A stretch of 64,000 nucleotides of DNA from Hawksworthiomyces lignivorus (Eukaryota; Ascomycota; Sordariomycetes; Ophiostomatales; Ophiostomataceae), in assembly GCA_002917075.1 (NCBI GenBank), contig NTMA01000055.1, forward strand, positions 186,001 to 250,000, in the 5' to 3' direction. The position numbers and the translations under genes were made by a program. Positions 1 through 15,413 of this stretch are shown piece by piece. Positions within the stretch are counted from its first letter, which is position 1; the number at the start of each line of letters is the position of its first letter. The notes beneath the pieces are model-generated. The model searched no databases and was not told the origin of the DNA. It was given only the letters and a program-made list of their open reading frames with translations.

Positions 1-3000
1 TTCCAACACGCCGTAGATACTGGAAGAACATCCGACGAAAAGTAAAATTGTAGTGGTCAAGTTAGACTCAGGTCCGCTCCTTTTGGTCTTTGCTATAGAC
101 CCGATTCCTCAATGCTTCTCTATGGCTTCATTATTTTGTAATTACCATCAAGGTCATCTCGTGGCCTGAGCTAAGTCCAGTCGTCACTTTAGACTTGCTG
201 TTATCATTGCGAAACACCTTTAAAGAAAGCTTTGACCGGTAGATGCGAAATGACTATATTGAATACGTGTCATTGTTCTCGCAGCCTCGAATGCCAATTC
301 AAAACATACCGCGTGCCCTGCGATGCTCATCATGCAGAAAGATCACCAACTTAGTGTGTAGCGATTATGTCGTCGTCATTTCGTCAGCTACATGGTATTA
401 TTGTATAATATGGTTCTATCACTAAGGGCCGGTATTTCCAAGCATATATAGTAATAGAGCATCTCGGCGAGCGTATTAGTCCTGCTGGTCAATAAATGGA
501 GAATATAAAACACGAAGCTTGAATACGTAGATGAGAAGCACAAATCTTTTGTCAATTTAATTCTAATGCTAGCGGGTCACTAAAACAACTCAGCGGTCTG
601 GTTTACGTGTACAACTGCTGCTGAGGCCGCAATGCCATAGATAAATAATTGTGAGATTTGTTACGGAGGAACCTAGTAAGCTATATGGGACGCATAGAAG
701 GATATAGACAGCATATAGTATTTTTCTTATAACTGAATTCAAACGTAAACCCTAGACGCTGTAGCTATGTTATTATGGTCTCTTTCGTTAGACATATACA
801 GTTGTAAAACAACAGCAACTAAACGGTTTTTATGACAACTTGGGCATCTTGCGGAAGCCTGCAACAAATTGAATTTAACTACTAAACTACTACGCTGCTA
901 GAACACACAGCAAACAAATACAATAGAATCGGCTTCGAAATTTACTCGATAATCCATGATAAAAGATGGAATGGTTAAATAAAAAGCGTGGCCTCATTCA
1001 CTGGAAATAGTTACGAAGTACTGAACTAATCGCGGATGTGTCAAGATACCAAGATATCAGAATCAAACACGCACATTGTACTTTAATTTCGGTAGTATTA
1101 GATCACAATCTTCAATATATGTGTATGCACTCTGCCAAGCTAACGAAAGAAATCAGGGTTTACAGAAGAACACATGGGCGATACCGTATAGGCAGCAAAT
1201 TATTCTTCACCTATCAGTACCTACCAGGGTATTCTATAGAGAAATTAGATTTTTTATATGCATGGCTAGTTCACTAGTGAGAAAACGCAGACATACATCC
1301 AATTCTTAACTGGGGTTCTTCAGAAGTGCCATGTTTGGGGTAGCCGAGATATACTTCGCAGGTAGAAACAAACCAGACACGACTTATTGCCTCAATGCTT
1401 AAAATGATGGACGATGAGAGGCGTTCCTGAATTGCATACCCCTAGTGTATTGGCAACCAGGGGGCAGGCAAGGCTCGCAGATCATCAATTTAAGCATCAA
1501 GGCTGGAATGCCTCTTGTGAAGTTCTAAACGAAATAGTCCCCGGATCCGAAGGAAAGACGTCTGTCACGTAGTCGGCGACCACTATTCACTATTCCTTAG
1601 TTCTTCGGTTATTTGCGCCATATTTGGACATGACAAACGATCTCTTTGTCGTCTAGATCCATATCCGGTCCCAAATCATTCCAGCGTCCCCACGACTTGG
1701 TTCAAATACGGCTACTTGGAGCCCGTCCCGAGAATTATGACTGGCCGAAATAAGCGAAAGCCCACATTACTGTTTTGTCCACAACTTCCCATGGGGTTAG
1801 AAGCTAGAGAAGGCTCTGTTTTACTATCTACGAAACGGCCACTAGCCATGACAGCACGTTTTCTCGCCGTCCTTGAAGAGATTACTCGTACGAGTATGAT
1901 ACTAGTATGGTGTGCAATGGCACCAAGTCTCGGATATAGGATTTCTCTACTTCCGCCTAATCTGGAATGTGGCGAGACGCCTATTTGGGCCATTCCATTC
2001 TGCTGTTCTTTTAGGACATCTCTACAGGTACTGAAACAAGCCATGTTCGCTTGAAACCCCTGCTAGCTTCCCTCACCATCTCCAGAGACCTGGCACCTGC
2101 CTCGCCTACAAAATTGTTCAGGGGCAACACTATTGACGCCTATTCATCTACGAGTACAGTAAAGAAAATGAGAGTGTCGCCCTTCTTCTTTGTTTCCCGG
2201 CTACGTCTACTTAGAATAGGGGGTAAAAGTATGGTACTAACTCTGCAAGTAGTTATACCGAGATCCGCGGAATCTGGGGTGGCAAATCATTTTGTCTCCC
2301 TACCTCACCGTCCTTGCCATCCGGCAGGCAATGAAGGATAGCTATGCACATTTGAAGCCCAAGCGTCGACCTCCTAGGAAGACCCCTAGCTACTTTTCTG
2401 TATCTTTTACTTAGCGTACTGCCTTCTCCCAGATTGTCGGGATACAATTAGGCAATTAATCGAGAAAAAAAAAGTTGGCAACTTGATGCTTAAGAGAAAT
2501 GAGCACGGGGCTGCCATTGAAGAAATGCATAATGGCCGGCACGTAAATTGATCATATTCCAGGAAAATTTAGCCCATTGAACTGTTGTACTAAAAGAAAC
2601 TCTGAATCTGGATGTTCTCTTATGGCGTGGTACTTCGCCCAGTCTTCTATCCTTGTACTCCATACAACACTTTAAACCGGGCGATCCGGTTGCGGAAATC
2701 TTCTAGAAAGATTCTAGAACTAATATTGCTGTTCAGTACCACCTGATGGTCAGCCCACGGCCACGTGCCGGACGAAGAAGTCATGTTTCCGCAATATCCG
2801 TGTTGCTACATAGTGATAAAGTCTTACGCAAATCCTTAAGGCTCCTTTACAAGAAACAATATCGAGGCTTTCACCAGTCTCGCTTCACAGGGTCTTGAAG
2901 TACATCAAGAAGGGCGTACCGTCACCCTTGCGTAAGCGATTATTTGCAAATTTCTTCTATGTATAGATATGATCGACCAAATTGTGAACCCTGCCAAGGG

Positions 3001-6000
3001 CGCACCGTGCGGAGTCCGCCGAAGCACTTTTTAAGACCAGGTTTTGAAGATAAAGAGTTGACACCACGTATGTACTGTAGGGAGAGCACTGGGACAATAA
3101 CGCCCAAGCTGCAGGGCTTTCCAATGGGGCGGTGGCATAATCTCCCTTGCGTTGCAAGGGTTTGAAGGCGGAGAGAGAGGAGGGGTTAAAATGTACTCGT
3201 AGCTCAAGGAAAGCATACTCGTATGCAACCAACCAGCCCCACGAGGCAAAAAAAATACCAGATCCAGGGGGTACTGGCAAGCGTCTACAGTGTACCAGAA
3301 CATGTACATTCCATTTCCTGTAATACCAAAATTCAAGTCTAGTGCAGAAGGGCTTTATACGCTAAGCAAGGAGTAGCGAGTCGCGACATCAGCGTGTCAG
3401 ATATCTCCTTGCTCTGAAAGGATAAGTAGCAATAATGAATAATAAGAATAGGAATAAGTGGGAAGGTGTCAAGAAACGCCACACAAATCAAGGAAAAAAA
3501 TAGCTAACACATCAAGACAGGGGCAAGAGATCGTACAGGAGATAGTGGGTGGAACTGTACATACGCTGCACTGGAGAGGCTGGTCATCACAGCTGGCCGG
3601 TTGGTTCACCGTGCTCTGTTCTTTCTGTCCTGTCCTTGCCTTCATGTGAGAGCCAAGGGTTAGATACTGTACATTCATACGCCCGATATGTGAAGACCTC
3701 CTTATCCGCCGATGTGATTGCTGGCCCACTTTCCGCTGTGTGCGCCAAGAACCTGGGTCTACGTCCTGGTTTTTATGATCGCCGACAAATTACCCGCTCT
3801 TCCGCGAGAGTGGAATGGGAGAGGTGCGCGAAGGACGAAGAGAAGAGAGCCAAAAGAAAGCATACAGGCTCGCAGGCAAGTAAAAAGAAATAAGCTAAGT
3901 TAATTTGAAATTACTACATTTCATTTATCTCACGTGGTTCACATATTCTGTCCCAGCAAACCCTTTTCTTACCCGCGTGAATGAAGGATGCAGCATGTAA
4001 GCACTCGGGATGGTACCAGATCCTGCCACTATTTTTCAAATACTCGCCGCGCGAGTATTGTTACGGCTTTTAAAAATAGGACAGGATTATGCTAGAGAGC
4101 GGGGGAAGTTTTTGGCGTTTTCTGTTGGTCGATATACGACGGGAAGAAACACGAAGACGGTGATATCAGTAAACATAAATCTCATCCTACGATGTACGGG
4201 CCAAGATGAATCGAGTAGTGAACTGTACGCCAGAGGATCAGGATACAATGGTCGATAAAGACTGCCATCAAAAAATCCCCAAAGTTGGGAAACCCTCCCC
4301 CACCATAGACTCGCAAAACTCTGTTATGTTTCTAATATTGCGCATAAGCCTACATGCCAAAGTTGAAAATGCCCTGAAAAGCGCTATCGATTAGAAGGGC
4401 GTTATTATTTAGTTGGCGTTGTCGACGCTAAGTTTATTTGATACAGCACGTCTTAGCAACGCCAGCTACCGTTCTGCTGTGGTTTCTTTTGCAGGTTTTA
4501 GGATTTCCGGTAAGCTTCCCTTGGTCGTGTGTCAGGCTTGATAACCAAGTGATCCACAGACTGATCTTATTCGCCCGGTTAGATTTAGCAAGGCGGTTAA
4601 TTACGATGGCACACGAGGCATCGAGATGCACTCCGTCGAAGTAATAGGTGCTGGCACAAGACTTGTTCACAATAAAAGTCAAAAGAAAAACACGAACCTA
4701 AATTTTGTGGCAATACCTAAGTATCACCAATCAGGGTTCATTAATATGAACTCTATGTTCGAACTAGTATTTTTCGCTAAGTTGTGCCTTAGTTGAGAAT
4801 AAGCTGAGGCCGAGCACAGGGCGGCCAAAACACTAGCCTGCATTTCCGTATGCCGGCGTAAATAGAGATTTACAAATATTACTGCATGTGGATGTGCCTT
4901 CTCCACATGAGCACTAACGCAGGTCTTTCTTGAAGGTGTGGTGGTGCTGGCTCTCGGCACCGCAGAGGCACATCTGTCAGCCTTGTAAGGTATTGCTAGG
5001 CGCCTGGTCAGCATCTCAAGTGGCAATTCGCTGGTGCTGCAGATACGCACTAACCTCACCCTACAGAGAAAGTGTTGCGAGAATTGCTCCGAGCATTACT
5101 CGTTTTGGGGGCATGCTAGCCTTGGCTACTCGCAATAGTCCCCATTGTAGGAACTAAATAAAAAAAGCATGTCACTGGCTTATGTCACTATCATATGTTC
5201 ATTGGATATTACCAGAATTTCTTTTCTTATTTTCTTTTTATCTTTCGGGGCTTTTCAACCCTTCAACTTGCAAAGTGCAGAAAGCCTACAACTCCGTAGG
5301 CTCCTCGTCGGTCGATGATCGGCTCAAATTCGATCAGACCCGAGTCTCACCAAACTTACATTTGCTTCCAGCAGTGCTGACGACGGACTTTTGTTTTTCA
5401 TTCCCAAATGTTCTAGCGCGGCTCTCCACTCAAGAGATTTCCATATATGGCAAAAACAGCCTAGCGCGTTCTAGCTTGCGAATAAATGTGTCCGCTGTCA
5501 GCAATAAAATGCAAAATGATTGACTGGAAAGGAACGGGTCCGACCTAGCAGGCCGAGAAAGGACATAGTTCAGCCCGGCGCCAACATAGTTAGTACGGAA
5601 CCTAGACGAACCTTTCCCCTCTTCCCCTCCCCCTTCTCCTTTCCGTCCGCCAAGGACCCCGAACCCGTCTCTCTGATTCTTCCTCTCATTAGCTCACTTA
5701 ACTGTCAAATCATTTCATCTCGCGTACGCATATGGCCTCTTGACATGGCTCTCAGCTGATATGAAATGCGGTTTGATCTCAAGTGATCGCTCACACCTTC
5801 TGGTGGTGTGTAGGGAAAGATTAGGATCAGGCAATCCCTGTTCATCTTTCACGACACACCGAAAGCAGATGCAGGTCGCAAAATGTGCCGAGGACAGAAA
5901 GGAAAATTCCATCTTTAAATTCTTCCCAATGAGAGAGCGTCTGCCATAGTTTGCTCTCCGGGTCTGCCATTCCCAAGAAAGGAAACGAGTCAGATGTTCT

Positions 6001-9000
6001 CGAAAACGGGGTTTCAGCTTGTGGCTCACATAGTCTCTGGCCATCAGCTCAGGCGTGGGAGCTGTAAATGCTGTAAATGTCATCGGACACGAACATAAAA
6101 TTTAACAAGCTTGGTCTTATCCATCCACGGAATTGCTGCGTTTTATTGAGAATAGATCGATTTGGGGATGCAAAGCGAACGAACCAGCAGAGTGAAGAAT
6201 TGCTCGCTTCCCACTGGCTTCTCATTCGCTTCATGTTTGCTTAGTTGACTAGTGGCAACCGGCCTTACTCGTATGAACGCGCATGAAAACTCGCTGCCGC
6301 AGCTTGGCTTTCAGCAGGTAAGGTCACTAACAACAACAATAAGCGAAAACGAAGTGGCGTTCGATAGAAGGCAGAGAGGGGAGCAATCACAATACGAATT
6401 GGTGGAGTATGATATGCATATGGTTCAGCCTCGCTGTTTTGCCTCTCTCAGCGCGTCATGGTGATGCTCTAGTGTTGCCTGCTTGCATAATCCGGTTGCA
6501 TCTTGCCTTCTGCCGGTGGGTTTGCCGGGTTTTTCAGTTGAGTTATGAAGCGTAAAAAGAAAATAAATAAAACATTCCATAGTCTGCTCCAAGCCATACC
6601 GTTAGTCCAATTTCGGAGCTTTCGAAAGAGATGAATCGCGTACCTTGCTGCCCATGATTTCTCTTCTTTCACCAACTTTTTCGTAGCCTACCTGATGTAC
6701 AAGTACACCTTTTAGAGAAAGAAGAATCTTGTTTTAAAACTTGCCTGATGTTGAATTTTTTTTTAAAAAAAAAATTGTGGCTATGCTGCGGATTCTGGAG
6801 GGTCGCTCTGCATGATATTTGGCTACTTCGTAGCTGCTTGAGGTATTTTGATGTGCATATCTTGCTTTCGAAAAGCAATCTCATGCACAAAATTTTCAGT
6901 CCTAAACTTTTTCCTCTCTGATCCTTCGGCCACCGCCTGTCTTGGATTTTAGATTAGGGGATGCAGCATCAAAACTGACTGCGCAAGTGGAACTGCGTAG
7001 TTCATTCAGTTTGAGGCATGCATCGGTGATAGCGAAGGGAGTGCAGAGGATATTATTGAGAAGATCTCGCACATGATTGTTTTATTACGTACTCTGAATT
7101 TTGAAAAATTCTAAACCCCTTTTCCCCCTTTTGACAAGCAATAACATAACGGAAACAGTAAATAGCATGCATGAGATCGCCGCTGACGAACCGGCTTGAT
7201 AAATAGAGCGTGCGGCCTCCCCGAATGCTGGAATCGCCGGTCCTCTTTTAAGACATGCTGTATTAAACCTCCATGCACCCGGCCACATACCCGATAACTT
7301 CTACCGAGAGACAGAATAGATGTAATATGTGAAACAGAGTCGGAAAAGGAATTAGGGGCAGGCATAACATGAGATGAATTAGGTCGTACATTTAAAATTT
7401 ACTGCTCTTGAATGTGCTTCAAGCATGCTACAGTGTCACATGGCTTGATGACCGGGACCGGAATAGCTAGTTACTGGTGTCGTGTTGGTCAAAATCTTGC
7501 GGCAGCTTACCCCTCGATGATTTTTTTTTTTTTGCGGAGCGGTGACGAGTGGCGACAGAATGGAAATGGAAGCCGTGGAAAAGGGGTATAAGATGTTATC
7601 CTTTTTCAATTTCAACTTAGACTTGACTCAAAGAAATCGACAACATTGGGCATAATGTTTTAGGAGACCGTAGTAGCTTACGATTGGCTACCGGTGACCT
7701 AAAGACGAAAACATTCCAGTGACTACGTAACTGGGAACATAAACTGATTTTGTAAGGGAGCAGAAGAGTTGGGTTTGGTTTATTGGATTACATTGCGGCT
7801 GTTAGGAGCCACGCTATATGCACATGAATGCAAATTTGAACCTCTGGAAGTTGACATCCTTATTGTGTAAAGTAGGTTCACCATCTTGCACCTTTTATTT
7901 ACTTAAAGCCGAAATGATTGAGAAACATGAGGATATCGTTTTGTAATTCTTATTTCAATTCGATGAATCGCTGTGGTCGCCGAGGAAGAACCGATCCCGC
8001 GAAGTCCAGTTTTAGTCTTTGTAGTTGACAAATAAAGTAGGTCTGCCTTCTAGAACGCACACATGGTAACACCGCTCAATTTGGCTCCAGTTGACAAGTC
8101 ACAGCCATGCAACAAAGGGAAGTGGCTTCGTACACACAAGCGAGAGAAACGGGAAAGCAACGACAGCGACGCTGTGCGTGGCTTCTGGCCCATCACTCTG
8201 GTTCACGCTATTAAAGCGTCGATGTGAAACGCAAGATCCTAGTTGACAGCCGAGAGCTGCGAAAGTACTCGTACAAACACAGCTTAATATGTGTCTGCGT
8301 TGATTCTCATCTGAGTTATCCAGCGCCATGAGTACAGGTACATCGCGAACGTTGCAGCGTCCGCATCTGATTTTCCGGGCAGACGAACATGCGGCAGACA
8401 CAGGAGCCACGCATCTCATATCTGCTGGAACTTGCGGTGTAAAGAGCTTTCCTTTGCCACAAGCGACTATTGCAAGTTTTTCGCATTTTTCTTCAAGTTT
8501 TAGTCGGTGGCAAATCAAGGCTCGCTTCTTTTCTTCAAGTAATGTCTCGCCTTTCTGAAAGACAATGAAAAAAATTCTGTCTGTCTGAAATTTTATGTTA
8601 GACGAGAATCAAAGGTCGCCTAAATGATACAGGCAGGCACATTTTGCTTGAGTAGGACCAATAGCGGAGATGGAAAGCTACTTCTTTCGCTTACTTCAAA
8701 CTAGTCCGTTTACCACGTCGCCGACGTTATCAAGCGAGAAGGACGGGGGTTGTACCTTTTGCCGGTTCCTGGATAGACGGGACATGCCAAAGTGGACAAA
8801 ACGGAGCCGGTCTTTTCCCTTGGCCCCAGCGGCTTCTTTTTTTACTTCCATTACCAAAAGGGCGGCGAATCCGAGCAGCTGACAGCTGAAAGAAACTGCC
8901 ACCCCTCCTCCAACATGCCAACCATCTTTGAGTGGTTGAGTCAAGGATGCCAACTAACTCTGCAAACAAGCAAGGAACAAGACATTTGATCGGTGAGTTC

Positions 9001-10301
9001 GCACGTACGTAATAAACGAGATCCAGCATCGAGGCGGCCGTAGGGGGGGCAGTCAAGAAAATCCAATTTACACCGCTTCGCTACTAGCAGCAACCCACTG
9101 AACGCGCGATACAGGCACTACGAACTAGTGTCTGGGCACGTCTGATAGGCATGCGTTTTCTGGCACAAGTGCAGCACTATTCATCGCTGACTAACACGGA
9201 ACTTTCCGCATTCTCATTTACGGAGGTGGTTTCGCTGATTAGTTCTCCCAGCCAGACAGTGCTGGTGCGCATTGCCAGACCCGGAGAATTAATAAGAAAA
9301 GGGAAGGTGATGTTCGACATCACCCTGGTCCCCGAAACACGAAACAATCGTCGGAGAGGGGATTTACTCCTTTGTAAGGGTTTCCGCCCGATCCGTGACG
9401 GACGGGGCAACGGGGCCCTCGAAGTTCGAGAAGGCATAAACAGCCTTTCAGGGCGGAAATGGGATCGATGTCATCTCAATCAATCCTTGCAGCACCGTTG
9501 CCGTTGGATGTGTGGTACCTGGTGTACTCAACACTTGGCCTAAATTACGACCGAGATCTTGCTTCGTATACGTAGAGTGGAAAACAGAAGTGGACACGGG
9601 GTAACTTTCAAAAAGAGGAAGGTCCTGTTGGCAAGATGAAGCAAAGTCGTAATGAGAAGCATAGTCTCAATGAGAACGATAGCATGTGCGAATTAGGCCG
9701 AGATGGGTCGTAGCCGCATCTTAGGGAGCCATCGAACAAATATTGTAGAAACGTCACATATCAGACAGATTCTCTTGTGTCTCCACATGCAGGGTGTGAT
9801 CATGCAGAATTGCAACGGTTAATACTTGCGTGTGCAAATATCCAGACTAGGAGCTGCAAATGGAAAGCCGTAGGTTGGAGCAGAAAACCATTTGGTACCG
9901 GGCACACATACTTTTGCGCGGCTGAGTTGACTACGGCAGCTTGCCTTTCGGCTAGGTAAATATGTGCCGCTCGATACTTCTGATTTTCGTACGGAGCTCG
10001 GAGCAAACTCCATCTGAGAAGGAAATTGTCGCGGAGGCGGCATCGCAGTGCAAAATGTGCGGACAGAAGGGCCCCCTTCTCACAAGCCAATAGATAAGTA
10101 ATTTATGCGAGTAGAACAGCTTTCCCTTGCCTTAGTTTCCACATGGCAACATAAGCTTGTTGTAGACGACTGTTCAAACTAGATGGCAAGCATTGTTGGC
10201 CCGTTTTCATTTGAAGGCTTGTTTTTGGAAAACGTTCGCTCTGGTGCAGGAAAAAAGACCAAAAATCATAAGAAATAAGCTCGGCTCCGAGTTCAATTCG
10301 C

Positions 10302-10302
<1 letters not shown>

Positions 10303-10335
<33 letters not shown>

Positions 10336-10349
10336 ATTATTATTATTTT
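10303..10349. repeat. ATT/ATTTT microsatellite
   Basis: Several ATTTT units run into about seven ATT units, followed by an A-run. This is simple sequence with no coding meaning visible. Confidence 0.85.
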
Positions 10350-13300
10350 AAAAAAAAGTTCTTGTATTAGATACAACAATGGAATCTGGTCGTAGATTTC
10401 ATTCTGTCCAGGAGTTTCAGTGCAAAACCCAATCATCCGTCTCGAGAGACATGGTCAATAAGCAGGATGCCGACCCAAGTTAGGCAATGCCCACAGGAAG
10501 AAGAGAAGCAAATCAAGAAACGGTGGATGCATTTAACATCATGATGCACTGCAACCATGTCATCCTCCCCCCACCAGAGTGAGCCGTCTTCACTTTAACG
10601 CCTTATTTTTAATCTAGAGGAACTGACGGTTACGACGTACAGGTCAAGTCCTTTGACTGCCGGATGTGTCATGCTTGCTCAGCAAAATTGACCAAAGAGC
10701 TTCGTTCATTTTCTGCCCCAGAAGTTTTTCTGAGAAATTAATGTCCAGGCGGTTGCGGTTTAGATCTGCACTTGTCAGGTCTCTCAGTGGCACGGGACTT
10801 CTACCCTTTTCTTTTTCATTTTAGCGGGCTACCTCTCAGAACGATCGGCGGGGGACCTGCTTCAATCCTTTTTCTTCCCCGTCGATCGTGGATTGAAAAC
10901 ACAAAATAAATTATTTACTTGGTCTGGTGGTTCACTTATCTTCGATATGTGCGGTGTAACAAAAACAGGATCTTTCTTGGCATGGCCATGCCGAGATCGT
11001 GAAAATATCTGTATGTTTGCGTAGTTGGATTTGCGAAGTTGGAAAAACGTGTTATTTCCGTTTACAATTCTGCACACCCTCTTGTGTCGCCAAGAAACAC
11101 AAAGCGATCGTTGTCAAAAACACAGAATCTACGTTTACGTGTGCGTATGCGCCACACTCGCTGTAATTCAACATAGAATTGGTCGATGATGAGTCTTACG
11201 ATGTAAGCCTATTCTGCGAACACAGCAATGTTGTGGGCAATTTTGAAACCACAATCAAGATTTGACAGCGAGCATTTTAACTCGTTTGTTATGGTGAATC
11301 TGAGTTTGTTCTATTTCCAAGATTGCTAGGGAGGCAGCCAAGGTCTTCGCACTTCCACAGAACGATGATCTTTACCGCCTTAAGAGAGCTATTCCTGCAG
11401 TGCACATGACCCTAGATATAACCGTTCCTTAAAATTTATCCTTTCTTAATTAATGCTCTCGTTCCCTAAAAAAGAGAGGACATTTCCTGCACGATGCCCA
11501 GAGACCCCTGCCAATCATGATTTCAATTTTAGCATATTGATCCGAGGTTGGTAGGGCTGAAGGTCCATCCTTTTTTATTGGCACGTAAGCTAAAAAGGGG
11601 AAAAGAGTGGACGAGCGCAAGATGATGAAAGCCTGCTCCGAAAAGCCACGTTCAGCCGCCTCCTAGGGCATCTCCTTTCCCCTGTTCTCCAGAACAGCGA
11701 ATCTTACGAGTATTCCCCTTAGTGCGAATGGCTTGACTGATGGCAGTTAGCGGATACGGAGCAAACAGAACATGGCCTGCCGATCCGCCAATTCGCAACG
11801 TGCCGTTAATTTGCTTGTACTCCGTATTATCCATTTTTGAGTTTGCTTGGTACGAATACAGCAGATCAGTCACCATTGCATTCCAATTTTCGATAAAATA
11901 GGGCACGCTAGCTGCGTGCCCCTCGAGCGTTTACGACTACAGGCTCTTGGGAATAGCGTCGTTGGGGCCAGACACGGAGATTCTCCTGGCAATTTGCTTT
12001 TTGGTGGGGAGGGAGAAGAGGGCAGAGCAAGTGCATGCAAATGATTCGGAGAACTTACTCGTTCAAGCATAGCGCCTGTGTCCCGCCGGAAGGGCAAATT
12101 TGGTTGATTTTGTTCTCAAGTATTACGGATTTATCGTTAAGTGTGGCGGGTACGACGCTGGTACACCAGTCGCGACAGTCTAATACTTATTACTTTTCCG
12201 TTTTATTTCAATGGCGCTCCCTTCCAGCGGGGAAAAGGGGAAGGCAGACAAAACAGGAAGAGGGCCGTGCAAAGAAAAATTTAGGTGCCCGTTTGAAAAG
12301 GCTGAAGACGCGAGCTCGCGCCATCAAAAGCCAAATAGAGATTGCTTCGGTCTTGTTTTCTTGGCTATCCCACTTTAATACCAGGCCGTTCAAAAATAGT
12401 ATGACCGATAGGCGATGAAGCAAAAGCAAGAATTAAGAATGGATAATCAAGTTTGAAGCCGAAGCAGCTTCGCAAGGGAAAAAAAAAACATGAGATGTGA
12501 CAACGCCATTACCACCAAACGAGAGACTCGTGGTTGAGACACGCTTTCGTATTCCGCAGAGCCAAAGAAGGGGTAATTTTTTTTTTGTGTTGTGGCTATG
12601 GAGGTGTTACCATCTTGTCAATAAACCGAACGAGACAAAATAATGTCTCAAGCCGAAGCAGCGTAATGAGAAAGCGAGGCTAGTACGATCGCATGACAGA
12701 AAATTTTGGGAGCCTTATACGATATGGCAGTGTGGCCCCAAAAGGTGGGAGGCGACTTGAATGATTTGTCGGGAGGAGCGTAAGGGGTAGAGGGAGTAGC
12801 AAATAGCCGTCGGAATGGAAAGCCAGAAGAGAAATGGAAGGGCAGAAGGAAAAGAAGGTGTGCTGTGCGGTACCATCCAGAGGTAACATCCTTGCATCAC
12901 TTCACCTTGTAAGGCAAAAAGACGTGTAAGAAACCGGTTACCCGAAAATGGTCACAAATCTTGGCTGTTGGTAATGCACCCTGGAGAGGCAAAGATAACA
13001 ACCAATTTGTTTTGTCGCCTTGTGAGGAGAGAGAGAAAATTCCCGCCTGCAGTGATTACATGTTGGTAATCCCGTGTAAATTGCACTGCTCTTTTTATAA
13101 ATGCGTGCATCTTATCGTAGATCTAGAGAACAACTAACAATAGAATGAATGGCACACGGTTCAAAAAAAAGGCAGAATAGTCATGGTTGGAAAAGAATGG
13201 GGGCTGCCGATTCAAGAGTTGGCGGCGTGGCCAATTCTCGTTTCGCTTCTTTTTTCGTTTTTTCCTTGCTTCCTTTTCTTTCTTTCCTTTTCCTTTTCTT

Positions 13301-15393
13301 TTCCTTTTCTATAGCCTGCCATCTTGCAAGCAGAGAGAGCTGCGCTCTCGCGCTGTTTACGAAGTCCGCCCGAAAACAAGGCCGGATATTAAAGTGAATA
13401 TGAATTTTGAGTGTAGGCAAATATTGTGCACATATAGTGCCGTGTCTGCCTCCTGTGAATTACCATCAAAATGCACTGGCGCGTCCTTGTAGTTGCAGAT
13501 ACATGCTTCCTTTGATTGGCATCTGTATGCACGATCGAACCCAGTATTATTTCTCGCCTTGCGGGGCAAGAAAGTCATCTGCAATGCGCCCGTACGGACC
13601 GCTCGGCCTCATGGAAGACACGGTCTGGCCACTTGCTGCTTTTTGCCAACGTGCGCTGTACCTTGCTCCGTAGACCAGGCGCTGAGCAATGAGAAGCTGC
13701 AGTTTACTCTTACTCGTACCGCGCTAGGGCTTTAATTCTTCCCTTTGTGCCTCCAGCATCGTAATATGTTTTCTGGCCTTCACGCTCCGGAAATAGGCTA
13801 AGCAGGGGGCCTTAATTTGCCCACATTGATTGCCAACGCTCAGCGTTTTAGCTAGGCCGCCTTTGCGCGCACACATCTCTACGCCTTGTTTCTGGGGCCA
13901 CTGTACTTGTGTCTTACGTCTCCAAACCCCCGATTCTAGTTTCCAGTATTTTCGTACTCTGTGCTTCCACTAAGGGAACTAGTAGAGTCTTGGCAGAGGG
14001 TTCTGAAATGGCAGGCAAATACGCCCTCCGTGTCCGTATTTGAAAGTAGGCTTCGTAATATAACTACCCTCTCAGTAGGGCAGGAAAAGCGAACCAGACG
14101 ACGCCTGCGGAGTAAAACCCGAGTCTCGAACTGTGGCGAAGCAACCTCTAGCGTCGCGCCTTCAACGGAGTTGGACTCTCGGACTTCAGTAGTCGTAAAA
14201 CAAGGAGCAAAAAGGGGAGAGGAGCAATTTAGATGGGGTGATAAAACGGGTATTGAGAATAATTACAGACTACCTCGTCACTTTGGATTCATTTGTGTAC
14301 CGTGCTTCTAAACCATGACACAGTTCCAGAAACAGAAAGTTGAAGGCCTAAGGTCCTTGGTGGGTCGCTGGATCGGCTCCGAAAGAAAATTCAATTGCTC
14401 GCCAGATGTCTCTGACCAGATACGATAGGCGACTGTCGCCTGAATACAAGGTAAAGCTCGAGCGGGCGTGGTATAATTTGACAGTTGACTAGTGCCTCTA
14501 GAACCAGAGAAACGCAAGAGAAGTGGTCAGTCCAGACCAAAGGCTAATGTTGGACTTTGTTGTCCCCGGGCAAGACGGTGAGAAGATGGAAATCAGGTAG
14601 TTCGTGGGAGCCGAAAGGCTGATACTAGGCCTGGCCTAACCTCTTTCGCGGATATATCGCATTCTCTTTAGTGAAATCAGCTTAAGGGGGGGAGGAAAAT
14701 TAGAGTGTGCGTCGAGCCCTTACGAGTGAGTACTAGTATCTTACGAAGGTCAGATGCGACGGATGGAAGATAGTACCACAGGGCTGGGCTTAATGCACGG
14801 AGTATCTGATAATATATGTGTACTACGTAGTGCTCACCCACCCAACCAAGGCGCAAAATGCACCTCTCTTTGGGCTTTCGGTCCGTGAATTTGCCCAGTC
14901 TCAGTGGACACGTGCAGGGAATTTTTTTGCTGGGACCGCCGAACAGACGTTTTTCTTCCCGAGATGATGTTGTGTAAGAGAGTTAACCCTCAAGCAACAG
15001 ACAGCACGAGCCCACGACGTTCACAGAAGCATCAGACAATTTCAGAGGCAACATTAACAATCTTTCAAAGAACGAGTCAGCCCGGTCCACACCATCGCCA
15101 AGGTTCATCGTACATAGCTGCCCCGAACAGTATAGCGCCGTCTTTTCCTCCGCTCCGTTCACGTCAGGGGAACAATAAGGGACGACATAAACGAGGCCAG
15201 AGAAAGTTGGACAGTATTAGTTAGGACGGCTGTATTGCCGCCTTCAAACGTCACGCCTGCTTCGCGTTCCGTACATGGACTTGCGGGCGCCGTACAGAAT
15301 TGAAGAGTGCTTTGGAATAGTGCGTGTTCCCCGTATGCGGACAGGACAAGCATTGTACGCACACCTGCAACGTTGGTAAACACTGGCATATGA

Positions 15394-15413
15394 AGTACGG
15401 AGTACGGAGTACG
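15394..15413. repeat. Short tandem repeat of AGTACGG
   Basis: The 7-bp unit AGTACGG is repeated almost three times. The contained motif TACGGAGTA, or its complement TACTCCGTA, also occurs singly in other noncoding places: near 11818, 16134 and, as a partial match, 33380. Confidence 0.8.

Noticed and set aside
1712..2341. Overlapping open frames of about 100-110 codons on both strands
   Set aside because: Mutual shadows without known motifs or splice signals to extend them.
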